Shown: positions 27,019 through 35,465 of the stretch, in pieces
Position numbering within the stretch: the first letter of the stretch is position 1
Layout of the letters: each line of letters opens with the position of its first letter
DNA from: Pantoea sp. SOD02
Lineage (GTDB): Bacteria > Pseudomonadota > Gammaproteobacteria > Enterobacterales > Enterobacteriaceae
Assembly: GCF_024707505.1 (NCBI RefSeq)
Contig: NZ_CP102604.1
Coordinates: 1,984,001 to 2,048,000 of the forward strand
DNA: 64,000 nt
Direction of reading: 5' to 3'
The notes under the pieces: generated by a model
What the model saw: the letters and a program-made list of their open reading frames with translations, nothing else
Database searches by the model: none
What the model was told of the DNA's origin: nothing
Translations under genes and position numbers: made by a program

Positions 27019-27822
27019 CAGCGGCAGTTCGTGATGTTCAGCCCATTCGTGCCAGGAACCGACATACACCGAAACATGGGAATAGCCCGCCAGCTTTAAC
27101 GCCGCTAACACCGTGGCGGCGCGGGCACCGCGATGGCAATAAACCTGCAGCTTCGCGTCTTTACTCAATCCTGCCGCCTCGGCGCGTGCGGCAATCTGCT
27201 GCGCTGCTAAGAAATGGCCGTTGGCAATGACATCCTCCCAAAACAGCAGCTGAGAATGCGGAATGCGTCCGGCGCGCTGGCAGCAGGCATGCGCAAAGCT
27301 GCCGTCAAATTCGCTGGGGCGACGTGCATCCACGTTGACCACATTCACTCCATCTGCTGCTAATACCTGTTCACGGCTGCACACCAGCTCGCGATTCCAC
27401 GCGGGTGCGTTTGCTGCGGGTGGATGCGCCACCGTGCGACTTAACCCCAATCCCGGACTGAGTTCATAGCCTGCTGCAATCCACGCATCCACGCCGCCAT
27501 CCAGAATCAGCGAATCATTTCGCTTAAGCAGCCAGGCAAACCAGGCCCCACGCGGCGAACGCATGCCAACCTGCTGTTCGAAAAACACCGGCGTAGCGTT
27601 GGGATAAGCGGTAAACATCGGTTGCAGCGCGGTGGCGGCTTCTGCAGCCATCACCGCTAAACCTGCCTCGCTGCAATCCTCAATAAAATAGTCGTAGACG
27701 TTACAGTGCTGCGCGCCGGGCAAGGTGGCGCGTTGCCAGTCGGCGAACTCGCGCACGTCGATCAGCAGAAACGCTTCGCCTTTTGCCTGGCGCTGATGCA
27801 GGGATAGCACATCAATGATCAT
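27004..27822 (-). CDS. Two-domain rhodanese (sulfurtransferase)
   Basis: 272 residues from ATG 27822 with AGGAG 11 bases ahead; the frame extends upstream but only as shadow. The N-terminal rhodanese domain (about 1-130; LIDVREFADWQRATLPGAQH) and the C-terminal catalytic domain with the active loop VYCHRGARAAT (Cys acceptor) match thiosulfate or 3-mercaptopyruvate sulfurtransferases. It is the last gene of the operon with a D-cysteine desulfhydrase, pointing to handling of sulfane or sulfide sulfur released there. Cytoplasmic. Its start lies inside the preceding gene (11-base overlap). Confidence 0.88.
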   Translation of the reverse strand: MIIDVLSLHQRQAKGEAFLLIDVREFADWQRATLPGAQHCNVYDYFIEDCSEAGLAVMAAEAATALQPMFTAYPNATPVFFEQQVGMRSPRGAWFAWLLKRNDSLILDGGVDAWIAAGYELSPGLGLSRTVAHPPAANAPAWNRELVCSREQVLAADGVNVVNVDARRPSEFDGSFAHACCQRAGRIPHSQLLFWEDVIANGHFLAAQQIAARAEAAGLSKDAKLQVYCHRGARAATVLAALKLAGYSHVSVYVGSWHEWAEHHELPLLHGS

Positions 27823-28795
27823 GCAGAACTCCTGAAAACAGCGACTGCAACGAACCGAGTTCGTCGTGCTCAGCGGCCTGCAACACGCGGGCGGCGAGGG
27901 CGATATCAAACACGTTGAGGCCAAACGAGGAGAAATAGACGCTGTCATCGGGATGTGGACGCCAGTTATCCAGCAGCAGCGCGGCGAGATCGGCCGCCAC
28001 ATCCTGCTCACGAAACTCACCGGCGCGGAACATCTGGAACAGGCTTTTGGCGCTGCGCTGGGCAAAATCGCCCCACGCATCGACCACCACCTTGCTGCTG
28101 GCTTTGATGGCGGCGAAACTGACTTCGTGATAGCCGACCTGCACAATGATCCTGCCGGGCTGGACCGCTGCGGCATCAATAATCGGCTGGTCGGCGCTGG
28201 TGCAGGTCAGCACCGCGTCATAAGGCTGCGCCAGAGCGAGCTGCAAATCAGTTTCGATCTGCACTTCGCGCAACGCATTGAGTTTAAAAGGCGAGCGATT
28301 CCACACGCCAATCTGTTCCAGCTGCGGAAACAGCTGCTGCAACATGCGCAGATGCGCCTGAGCATGCAAACCGGCGCCAAGCAGCAGCACGCGTTTCACC
28401 GGACGCGGCGCGGCCAACTGTAACGCCAGAGCGCTCACCGCCGCGGTGCGCGCAGCGGTTAATGCACCGCTGGCCAGCAAACCACGCGGAATACCGCTTT
28501 GCGCATCGTTAATCAGGGTTAAGGCTAAGGCGGCGGGCAGCGCATCCGGTCGCTGTGGACGATGCGCTGTCCACTTTACGCCCGCAGCGTTGTAGCTGCC
28601 GCCAACGCGCGCCGGTAAGGCATAAGCTTTACCGAGCGGCGTACCGAGGTCTATGTGATTTTCAGCGGGCATCTGCGCCTCGCCGAGACGCATCAGGCGA
28701 ATCACCGCTTTGACGTCTTCCAGCGCCAGAGCGACATCGCCGCCGCCTAATTGCGCGACGGTGGCTTCATCCAGTACACGCAATAACGCTTCCAT
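27812..28795 (-). CDS. Ornithine cyclodeaminase / mu-crystallin family protein
   Basis: 327 residues from ATG 28795, overlapping the preceding TAA (TAATG). The family fold shows a substrate domain (KWTAHRPQRPDALPAALALT) and a Rossmann domain with LLLGAGLHAQAHLRML. Members include ornithine cyclodeaminase, opine-type dehydrogenases and ketimine reductases (CRYM) that reduce cyclic ketimines of sulfur amino acids. Together with a desulfhydrase and a rhodanese in one operon, a ketimine or imino-acid reductase for sulfur compounds is an attractive inference, not a demonstrated activity. Confidence 0.85.
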   Translation of the reverse strand: MEALLRVLDEATVAQLGGGDVALALEDVKAVIRLMRLGEAQMPAENHIDLGTPLGKAYALPARVGGSYNAAGVKWTAHRPQRPDALPAALALTLINDAQSGIPRGLLASGALTAARTAAVSALALQLAAPRPVKRVLLLGAGLHAQAHLRMLQQLFPQLEQIGVWNRSPFKLNALREVQIETDLQLALAQPYDAVLTCTSADQPIIDAAAVQPGRIIVQVGYHEVSFAAIKASSKVVVDAWGDFAQRSAKSLFQMFRAGEFREQDVAADLAALLLDNWRPHPDDSVYFSSFGLNVFDIALAARVLQAAEHDELGSLQSLFSGVLHDH

Positions 28796-29793
28796 TACTG
28801 CTCCAGCAGGCGATCGGCGAAGGGATAGAGCGCCGGAGAACCGCCACAATGCACGAAGGTGACGCGCGATCCTTGCGGAATGCGCCCTTGCTCGACCAGC
28901 GAGAACAGGCCGTGCATCGCTTTGCCGGTGTAGACCGGATCCAGCAGCACGCCTTCCAACTGGGCGAGTTGATAGATGGCGGCAATGCCGCCGTCCGATG
29001 GCACGCCGTACGCCTGACCGACATAACCATCTTCAATCCAGATATCCTCCGGCTGCCACTGCTGCGGCCATTGCAGCAGATCGGCACAATCCTGCGCCAT
29101 GCCGGCAATGCGTGGCTGGAACCAGTCGGCTTTGGCGCTAACGCTCACGCCAATTACCCTGGTATCGGGCCAATAGCGGCGCGTACCCACATGTAATCCC
29201 GCCAACGTGCCGCCGGAACCGGTGGGCGCGACGATGAAATCGGGCGCGGGCGTCTGGCTGGGTGCCAGCTGCGCCGCCATCTCTTCCACGGCCCGCACAT
29301 AACCCAATGCGCCGAGCGGCGTTGCGCCACCCAGCGGAATAATCATTGGGGTTTCGCCTTGCGCGACAGCCGCATCAGCATGCGCCTGCATCGCACCTTC
29401 AATCTGCGTGAAATAGCCGTCGGGATCGAGGAACTGCACCTCGGCTCCGAACAGCTTGTCCAGCAACAGATTACCCTGCCAGCTTGCGGGCGGATTGCCC
29501 CGCAGCACCAGCACCGGACGCATACCAAACTTGCGTGCCGCGGCGGCCACCATGCGGGCGTGGTTCGACTGATGCCCGCCGGTGGTGATCACCACATTCA
29601 CGCCTGTTTTGCAGGCCTCCGCCATCAGATACTCCAGCTTGCGGACTTTGTTGCCGCCGCCGCCGAAGCCACTGTAGTCATCACGTTTGATCGTCAGCGT
29701 AATCCCAAGTGCCTCACTGAGCCGCGGCAGCGGCTCGTGAGGCGTGGGGAAGAAGCCGAGCGGAACGCGTTCAAACTCTTCAACTGATTTCAT
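28795..29793 (-). CDS. D-cysteine desulfhydrase / ACC deaminase family PLP enzyme
   Basis: 332 residues, close in length to E. coli DcyD (328). Fold type II PLP enzyme: the lysine is in GFGGGGNKVRKLEYL, followed by TTGGHQSNHARMVAAAA, and the phosphate loop APTGSGGTLAG. It would split D-cysteine to pyruvate, ammonia and H2S; ACC deaminase is the main alternative within the family. The gene is coupled on both sides by TAATG overlaps to the M20 peptidase and the cyclodeaminase-like gene. Confidence 0.87.
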   Translation of the reverse strand: MKSVEEFERVPLGFFPTPHEPLPRLSEALGITLTIKRDDYSGFGGGGNKVRKLEYLMAEACKTGVNVVITTGGHQSNHARMVAAAARKFGMRPVLVLRGNPPASWQGNLLLDKLFGAEVQFLDPDGYFTQIEGAMQAHADAAVAQGETPMIIPLGGATPLGALGYVRAVEEMAAQLAPSQTPAPDFIVAPTGSGGTLAGLHVGTRRYWPDTRVIGVSVSAKADWFQPRIAGMAQDCADLLQWPQQWQPEDIWIEDGYVGQAYGVPSDGGIAAIYQLAQLEGVLLDPVYTGKAMHGLFSLVEQGRIPQGSRVTFVHCGGSPALYPFADRLLEQ

Positions 29794-31196
29794 TATGTGT
29801 TACCTATATTTTTATGTACTGCGGTGTTTCCCTGGTGTGGCGCGACCCGGCCAATGGCCGAATCATTGAATGCGTTGAGCCATAAGCTCATGGATTGCTG
29901 GAAGCGTTCGAGTCCTGCCAGCGTGACAAACTCATTGACGGCGTGGGCGTTGCCGCCGTGGCCTAATCCACCAATCAAAAAGGCGGGTGCGACGGCCGCG
30001 AAAGCGTAAGCGGGCGCACAGCCCGGTGCCCACGGCCAGATTTGCGGTGCCGCGCCCAGCGTTCGATAGCTGGCGATCAAGGCATCGACGCCGCTGGCGC
30101 TGCGGCTAAAGCGCACGCCGGGATAACGATCAAACAGTTGCAGTTCGCTGCCAGCTAAATCGGGTTGCGCCAGGCGCTGCTGCGCGGCTTCAATCATCGC
30201 GTCCTGATCGAAACCCGGCGGAATGCGAAACGCCAGTTCGGCGCTGGCACGGAACGGGATGACGCCACGTCCGCCCGGCGGATCGCTGTGCAGTTCAGCC
30301 AGCGTCAAGACCGCGCTGCCGAGCAGCGTTTGCAGGCAGCTCAGCGTGTCGCCCTCAATCATCAGGCGCTGGCTGCGACGGAACTGCAGTTCGTCATCGA
30401 TGCTGAATTCGGCGGCTAAGGTCGCCAATAACTGGTTCGCCTCATCGTCCGTGGCGTTACAGGCCAGCACGCCGCTGTGTGCGGCCGGTGCGATGGCATT
30501 CAGAGCCTGCACTAAGCGCCATGCCGGATTGGCGATCCAACCGGCATTGCTGGCATGAATCGCGGAGGAAGGTCCGCCCCATGCGCCGCCGCTGACGCTC
30601 AGGCGTCCGCTGGCCAGTCCGGTAAAGCCGAGGTAAACGCGCGGTGCGCCGCCGCCGTATTCGCACAGTGACGGAAACAGCACCGCTTCAGCGGGCGCAA
30701 TCGGGCAAGGCTGCTGCGCCAGATAACGTCGCAGTGTGCCGCTGCCGATTTCCTCTTCACCTTCGAGCAGGATTTCAATATTGAAATCGAGCTGCTGGCT
30801 CTGCTGCAGTTCGCGCAGCAGGATCAGCAGGGCGGCGACCGGGCCTTTGTTGTTCTCTGCGCCGCGTCCGACAAAGACCGCGCCGAGATCGTCCCAGTGA
30901 CACACGCCACCGACAAACGGCGGCACATCCCAACCGGCATCATCCGCAGGCATCACGTCATACATGTTGTACAGCACCACGGTTTTGGCGCTGCCGCTGT
31001 CAATGCGCACATGCACCAGCGGCGGAGAATTGTCGGTTTGCGCCGCCACCGGATAAATCACGCTGGCGCCAAGTTGCTCCACCATCCACTGTTCCAGCCA
31101 GGCGGCCAATCCGCGCTGCGAGGATAACTGACCGGCCACGCTCGGCCAGCGCGTCAGTTCACTCAGCAGTTCAAGCGTGGCATCAAGGCGACTCAT
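29793..31196 (-). CDS. M20-family metallopeptidase
   Basis: 467 residues. Zinc-peptidase features of the M20 family: YNMYDVMPAD (metal-binding region; the usual HxD is replaced by Y-x-D here), GRGAENNKGPVAALL, LLEGEEEIGS (catalytic Glu-Glu) and a late GLGHGGNAHAVNEF. It is expected to cleave a dipeptide or N-acylated amino acid in the cytoplasm after import by the adjacent ABC system. Its start overlaps the permease stop (ATGA). The histidine-to-tyrosine change at the first metal ligand (residue motif LYNMYDV) is worth checking; related M20 peptidases of this subgroup may share it. Confidence 0.85.
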   Translation of the reverse strand: MSRLDATLELLSELTRWPSVAGQLSSQRGLAAWLEQWMVEQLGASVIYPVAAQTDNSPPLVHVRIDSGSAKTVVLYNMYDVMPADDAGWDVPPFVGGVCHWDDLGAVFVGRGAENNKGPVAALLILLRELQQSQQLDFNIEILLEGEEEIGSGTLRRYLAQQPCPIAPAEAVLFPSLCEYGGGAPRVYLGFTGLASGRLSVSGGAWGGPSSAIHASNAGWIANPAWRLVQALNAIAPAAHSGVLACNATDDEANQLLATLAAEFSIDDELQFRRSQRLMIEGDTLSCLQTLLGSAVLTLAELHSDPPGGRGVIPFRASAELAFRIPPGFDQDAMIEAAQQRLAQPDLAGSELQLFDRYPGVRFSRSASGVDALIASYRTLGAAPQIWPWAPGCAPAYAFAAVAPAFLIGGLGHGGNAHAVNEFVTLAGLERFQQSMSLWLNAFNDSAIGRVAPHQGNTAVHKNIGNT

Positions 31197-32107
31197 AAAC
31201 GAATCCTCGGGTTCAGCACCAGATAGAGCAGGTCGATCAGCAAATTGATCGCCACAAACACCACCGCAGCGAGCAACACAATCGCTTGCACCAGCGGGAA
31301 GTCGCGGTTTTGAATCGCCTGAATCGCCAGACGACCAATGCCTGGCCAGGCAAAAATAATCTCTGTTACCAGTGCGCCGCCGAGCAGCGAGGCGAAATAC
31401 ATGCCTTGTACGGTGATCACCGGAATCAGCGCGTTACGTAAACCATGGCGTACCACGATGCGCCAGGCGCTCAGCCCTTTGGCGCGCGCGGTACGGATAT
31501 AATCCTGTTGCAGCACATCCAGCAGGCTGGCGCGCGTCAAACGTGCTACGGCGCTCATGTAAAACGCACCAAGGCTGAGTGCGGGCATCACCAGCGCGGC
31601 GAAAGTGCCGTAACCGCTGGAGGGCAGCCACTGTAACTTCAGGCTAAACAGCAAAATCAGCAGCAGACCCAGCCAGAACACCGGAATCGCCTGGCCGGAG
31701 AAGGCCAGCAGGCGGCACAGCAAATCCCAAATGCTGTGCGGTCGCAGGGCGCTGATAATGCCCAGCAGCAGACCGAGCAGCGAACTCCACGCCAGCGCAC
31801 TCACCGCCAGCAGCGCCGTTGCGGGCAAGCGCTCGGCAATCAGCGCCAGCACCGGCTGGCTGTAGCGCAGCGATTCACCAAAATCGCCGTGTAGCACGCC
31901 GCCAAGATAGTGGCTGTACTGCCACAGCAGCGGGCGATCAAAGCCCATGCTGTGACGGAACGTATCAATCTCCTGCTGGCTGGAGCCGGGCGGCATCATC
32001 AGCGCCGCCGGATCGCCCGTCATGTGCAGGCTGAAGAAAATCAGCAGCGACACGCCAAGCAGCACTAATACCGATTGGCCAAGGCGATTGAGCAGAATGT
32101 TCAGCAT
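31193..32107 (-). CDS. ABC permease, DppB/OppB type
   Basis: 304 residues from ATG 32107, one base after the upstream gene's stop. Typical first permease of peptide/nickel importers: MLNILLNRLGQSVLVLLGV start, six membrane helices, and the EAA-like ATPase-contact segment RTARAKGLSAWRIVVRHGLR. It pairs with the DppC-type permease and the binding protein upstream; ATP would come from the fused ATPase at 25411 on the other strand. Confidence 0.93.
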   Translation of the reverse strand: MLNILLNRLGQSVLVLLGVSLLIFFSLHMTGDPAALMMPPGSSQQEIDTFRHSMGFDRPLLWQYSHYLGGVLHGDFGESLRYSQPVLALIAERLPATALLAVSALAWSSLLGLLLGIISALRPHSIWDLLCRLLAFSGQAIPVFWLGLLLILLFSLKLQWLPSSGYGTFAALVMPALSLGAFYMSAVARLTRASLLDVLQQDYIRTARAKGLSAWRIVVRHGLRNALIPVITVQGMYFASLLGGALVTEIIFAWPGIGRLAIQAIQNRDFPLVQAIVLLAAVVFVAINLLIDLLYLVLNPRIRL

Positions 32108-32108
32108 C

Positions 32109-32969
32109 TTAATCCAGCCTTGTGTGCGTGCGACGTAGCAGCGCATCGCCGAGCAGGTTGCAGCCAATCACCAGTGCCGCAATCACTAATCCGGGATAGA
32201 GCACCAGCCATTGCGACAGCAGCATGTAAGAGCGGCCTTCGCCAATTAAGTTGCCCAGCGTCGGCGTGGGCGGCTGAATACCCATGCCGAGAAATCCGAC
32301 TGAGGCTTCGAGCACGATTAAGCGTGGGATATCCAGCGTCAGCAGCACCACCAGCGGCGTCAGCAGATTGGGCAGGATATGCCGCAGCAGCACGCGCAGC
32401 GGCGAAAAGCCCATGGCGCGCACCGCCTGAATGTATTCCAGTTCACGAATTTCTAAGGTTTTGGCGCGCGCCACGCGGGCATAAATCGCCCAACTGGTGC
32501 AGCCCATAATCACAATGATGTTGGTGAGTGATGCGCCCATCAGCGCAATCACCAGCAAAATCAACAGAATAAACGGCACTGCCAGCTGGATATCGATCAG
32601 GCGCATGATCAGCGCATCAACCCAACCGCCGGCGTAACCGGCAATCATGCCGAGCGCGACGCCAATCACCGCGCCAATCGCCGCCGCTACTAATACCACC
32701 AGCAGCGACAAGCGCGTACCGGAGAGAATGCGCGCCAGCAGATCGCGGCCCAGTTGATCGGTACCGAGCCAATGCGTGGCTTGCGCGCCGGGCGAACCCG
32801 GCGGCAGGAACATCTCATTAAGGTTGTTACTTAAGGCATCGGGCAACGGCAGCCACGGAGAGAGCAGCGCCGCGGCAATCACCACGATCAGCAAAAGGCT
32901 GCCGATCATCGCATCGCCGTAAATCAGGCGGCGCGGACGGCGCTGCAGCACGTTGCCCGGTGAAATCAT
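32109..32969 (-). CDS. ABC permease, DppC/OppC type
   Basis: 286 residues, six predicted helices. Family marks: an N-terminal cytoplasmic tail, HWLGTDQLGRDLLARILSGT in the first loop, and IQAVRAMGFSPLRVLLRHIL as the ATPase-contact segment. Its ATG overlaps the TGA of the binding-protein gene by four bases (ATGA), implying coupled translation. Inner-membrane half of the peptide-type importer. Confidence 0.94.
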   Translation of the reverse strand: MISPGNVLQRRPRRLIYGDAMIGSLLLIVVIAAALLSPWLPLPDALSNNLNEMFLPPGSPGAQATHWLGTDQLGRDLLARILSGTRLSLLVVLVAAAIGAVIGVALGMIAGYAGGWVDALIMRLIDIQLAVPFILLILLVIALMGASLTNIIVIMGCTSWAIYARVARAKTLEIRELEYIQAVRAMGFSPLRVLLRHILPNLLTPLVVLLTLDIPRLIVLEASVGFLGMGIQPPTPTLGNLIGEGRSYMLLSQWLVLYPGLVIAALVIGCNLLGDALLRRTHTRLD

Positions 32970-34456
32970 TTCAGCCTCAGATCAAACAGCGGGATGCGGG
33001 CATCGACGCGGCCTTTGAAGTTGAGCGAGGTGCTGTGCGCATACAAGGTGTCTTCACGATACAGCGGCAGCAGCGGCTGTTGTTCAGCGACGCGTTGCTG
33101 AATCTGCTCTAACACTTTTTTGCGCGCAACCGGATCAACAATCTGACGGCTTTGGTCGAGCAGCTTATCCAACTCCGCATCATGCACGGTGGAATAGGGC
33201 TCGCCGCTGCGCAGAATCGGGAACAGCGCGGCATCGGCATCCAGCGTTTGGGTTGAGCCCCACGCCAGCATATACATCGGAGCCTGTTTCTGTGATGCAA
33301 CCTGCTGGGTGTAAACCGACCATTCAGGTACTTCCAGCTCGGCTTTTACGCCAATTGCGGCTAAATCCTGCACGATGGCTTGTGCCACATCGGCGCTGGC
33401 AATGTAGCGGCGCGGCGCCTGGAAGCGCAGGGTAAAGCCGTTAGCGTAACCGGCTTCAGCCAGCAGCGATTTGGCTTTCGCCACATCCTGCGCGGTCGCC
33501 GGAACCGCCAGATAACCGAAATCATTAGCGCCGGCCATGGTGCCGGTTGGTGTGCCGAAACCGTGCAGCAGCTGTTGGGTATACGCCTGGCGATTCAACG
33601 CCAGCGAAAGCGCCTGACGTACACGCACATCACTCAGCGGTTTCTCATCATCTTTAAGGCCGAGGTAAATCGTCAGCCCACCACCTTTCACCTGTTCCAG
33701 CTCGACGTTGGGGCGATTTTTCAGCGCGGGGACTAAATCGGCGGGCACGCTTTCAATCAGCTGCACTTCGCCGGTCAGCAGCGCGGTAAGGCGCGCGGTG
33801 GCTTCGGGAATTGGACGCCAGGTAACGCGATCAATCGCCGGTTTGCCGCGCCAGTAAGTTTCATTTGCGACCATCACCACTTTTTCGTCCGGGATAAAGC
33901 TGTCCAGCTTGTAAGCGCCGCTGCCCACTGGCTTGCGTGCAAACTCGCTGGCACCGACTTTCTTCACGTACGCTGGTGGCACAATGTAAGCCGGGTAGCG
34001 GCTCATGCGCGTCGGCAGCAGAGGGTCCGGGCCGTTGGTGTGGATCTGCACCTGATAATCGTTGATTACCTCCACCGATTTGATGGTGCGGATATAGGAA
34101 ATCGTCGGCGCGTGATTGGCGGGGTCTAAAATACGATCGATGGAGAATTTCACCGCTTCGGCGTTAACCGGCTCGCCATCGGTAAATTTCACGCCCTGGC
34201 GCAGGGTAAATTGCCAGGTAGTTTCGTTAATCGCTTTCCACTCAGTGGCTAAGCCCGGCTGCAATGACATGTCATCGGCGCGGCGCACTAAGGTATCGAA
34301 GATGTTATCTACCAGCGTGGCAGATTCTTTAAGAAAGCCGGGATCCATCGCCGTCGCAGACGTGGGTTGGCCAATGGTCAGTTCTGCCGCCTGTACAGCA
34401 GGCATCAGAGCAAATAGCAACGCGGTAGTGACAAACTTCACTGCAGGTAGTCTCAT
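32966..34456 (-). CDS. ABC periplasmic binding protein, SBP family 5
   Basis: 496 residues from ATG 34456; a longer frame to 34516 has no support. Signal peptide of about 24 residues ends at AVQAAE. The mature part has the family 5 signature order: ATEWKAINETTWQFTLRQGV, KFTDGEPVNAEAVKFSIDRI, then the large lobe. Family members bind di- or oligopeptides, nickel, glutathione or opines. First gene of a seven-gene minus-strand operon ending in the rhodanese, divergent from its GntR regulator. Ligand likely a sulfur-containing or D-amino-acid peptide, by context only. Confidence 0.93.
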   Translation of the reverse strand: MRLPAVKFVTTALLFALMPAVQAAELTIGQPTSATAMDPGFLKESATLVDNIFDTLVRRADDMSLQPGLATEWKAINETTWQFTLRQGVKFTDGEPVNAEAVKFSIDRILDPANHAPTISYIRTIKSVEVINDYQVQIHTNGPDPLLPTRMSRYPAYIVPPAYVKKVGASEFARKPVGSGAYKLDSFIPDEKVVMVANETYWRGKPAIDRVTWRPIPEATARLTALLTGEVQLIESVPADLVPALKNRPNVELEQVKGGGLTIYLGLKDDEKPLSDVRVRQALSLALNRQAYTQQLLHGFGTPTGTMAGANDFGYLAVPATAQDVAKAKSLLAEAGYANGFTLRFQAPRRYIASADVAQAIVQDLAAIGVKAELEVPEWSVYTQQVASQKQAPMYMLAWGSTQTLDADAALFPILRSGEPYSTVHDAELDKLLDQSRQIVDPVARKKVLEQIQQRVAEQQPLLPLYREDTLYAHSTSLNFKGRVDARIPLFDLRLK

Positions 34457-34539
34457 AACGTTTTCCAAAAATTGCCAGGGCAAGGTAGTGAAAAGAGTGG
34501 CTGCGGCCAGAATCAAGACTGTGCTTATTTGTAATACAT

Positions 34540-34549
34540 GATATATCCT
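34540..34549. promoter_or_regulatory. Candidate GntR operator GATATATCCT
   Basis: In the divergent region between the binding-protein and GntR genes. It repeats ten bases of the palindrome at 25369-25380, and TA follows after one base at both sites, linking the split ATPase gene to this operon. Confidence 0.5.
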
Positions 34550-34624
34550 ATAATCTGGCTGGTTGGCAATAAAACATTAAAAATAACTTACCATTTGCGG
34601 ATTTCGGTAAAGGGCTCACAAAAA

Positions 34625-35287
34625 ATGATCGAAATGGATAAAGCGCAGCGCATGAGTTTGACCGCGCAGGTGGAATCGTCACTGCGCAGCGCGCTGATTG
34701 TCGGCAAGCTAAAACCTGGCGCACGGCTGGTGACGCGCGATCTGGCGGCTCAGTTGGGTACCAGCATCACGCCGGTGCGTGAAGCCTTATTGCGTCTGGT
34801 TTCTGCCGGCGCGCTGGATGCCACGCCAGCTGCGGCCTTTTTGGTGCCGGAAATGTCACTGCAACGCTTCGAGGAAATCACGCTAATCCGTAAGCAACTT
34901 GAAGGTTTAGCGGTGAGGACGGCGACGCCCTTTGTGGGGAAAAAACAACTTTCTGAACTGAAAAAACTCTGCGTCAGCTTTATGCAGGCCAAGTTAAGCG
35001 GCGATGCAGCATTGGCGCTCGAAGCCAATCGCGCGTTTCGTTTTACGCTGTATGGCTATGCGCAAATGCCTACGCTTGAAGCGCTGATTGAACAGCTTTG
35101 GGTGCAGATTGGTCCGTGCTTTAACTATCTCTATCCGCAGCCGGCCGAGGTGGTGAATGGGCATCATAATTATGATCATCTGCTGGAAGCGTTGCAGGCG
35201 GGTGATGGCGTCATCAGTGAGAAGATTTTGATGAAAGCGATTGATGATGGGGCGGCGATTCTGAAGCAGCATTATTTTGATCAGTGA
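34625..35287 (+). CDS. GntR-family regulator, FCD (FadR C-terminal) type
   Basis: 220 residues from ATG 34625; the frame continues upstream to 34538 without a ribosome site. The winged helix includes KPGARLVTRDLAAQLGTSIT and PVREALLRLVSAG. The C-terminal FCD helical domain is present but short on the usual metal-binding His/Asp set as far as I can see. Divergent from the binding-protein operon at 34456, it is the natural controller of that operon and, by the shared GATATATCCT element, of the ATPase gene at 25411. Confidence 0.88.
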   Translation: MIEMDKAQRMSLTAQVESSLRSALIVGKLKPGARLVTRDLAAQLGTSITPVREALLRLVSAGALDATPAAAFLVPEMSLQRFEEITLIRKQLEGLAVRTATPFVGKKQLSELKKLCVSFMQAKLSGDAALALEANRAFRFTLYGYAQMPTLEALIEQLWVQIGPCFNYLYPQPAEVVNGHHNYDHLLEALQAGDGVISEKILMKAIDDGAAILKQHYFDQ

Positions 35288-35299
35288 TTCATTTTAGAA

Positions 35300-35366
35300 G
35301 GTCGTCATAAATGACGGCCCTACGAAATACGGGCGGGTTCCTGTGGGGTCGCCATTTATGATGACC
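35300..35366. repeat. Degenerate composite palindromic repeat
   Basis: A mutated type 1 hairpin (35300-35320, AGGTCGTCAT..ATGACGGCCC), a 27-base spacer, then another type 1 hairpin with one arm altered (35347-35366). The decay suggests an older copy. Confidence 0.75.
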
Positions 35367-35465
35367 GCCGATGTCTCCCTTTAACCGCCCGGTCACCGCA
35401 GTGACATAAAACCTTCATTTCCTTCCGCTAGCTTACCGCCATTCTGATTTCTGGATTGCGGATGC

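Noticed and set aside
35401-35422. Possible Pho box (GTGACATAAAACCTTCATTT region) before the Ugp-like operon
   Set aside because: Only one half-site is close to the PhoB consensus; attractive by analogy with ugp but not supportable from this match.
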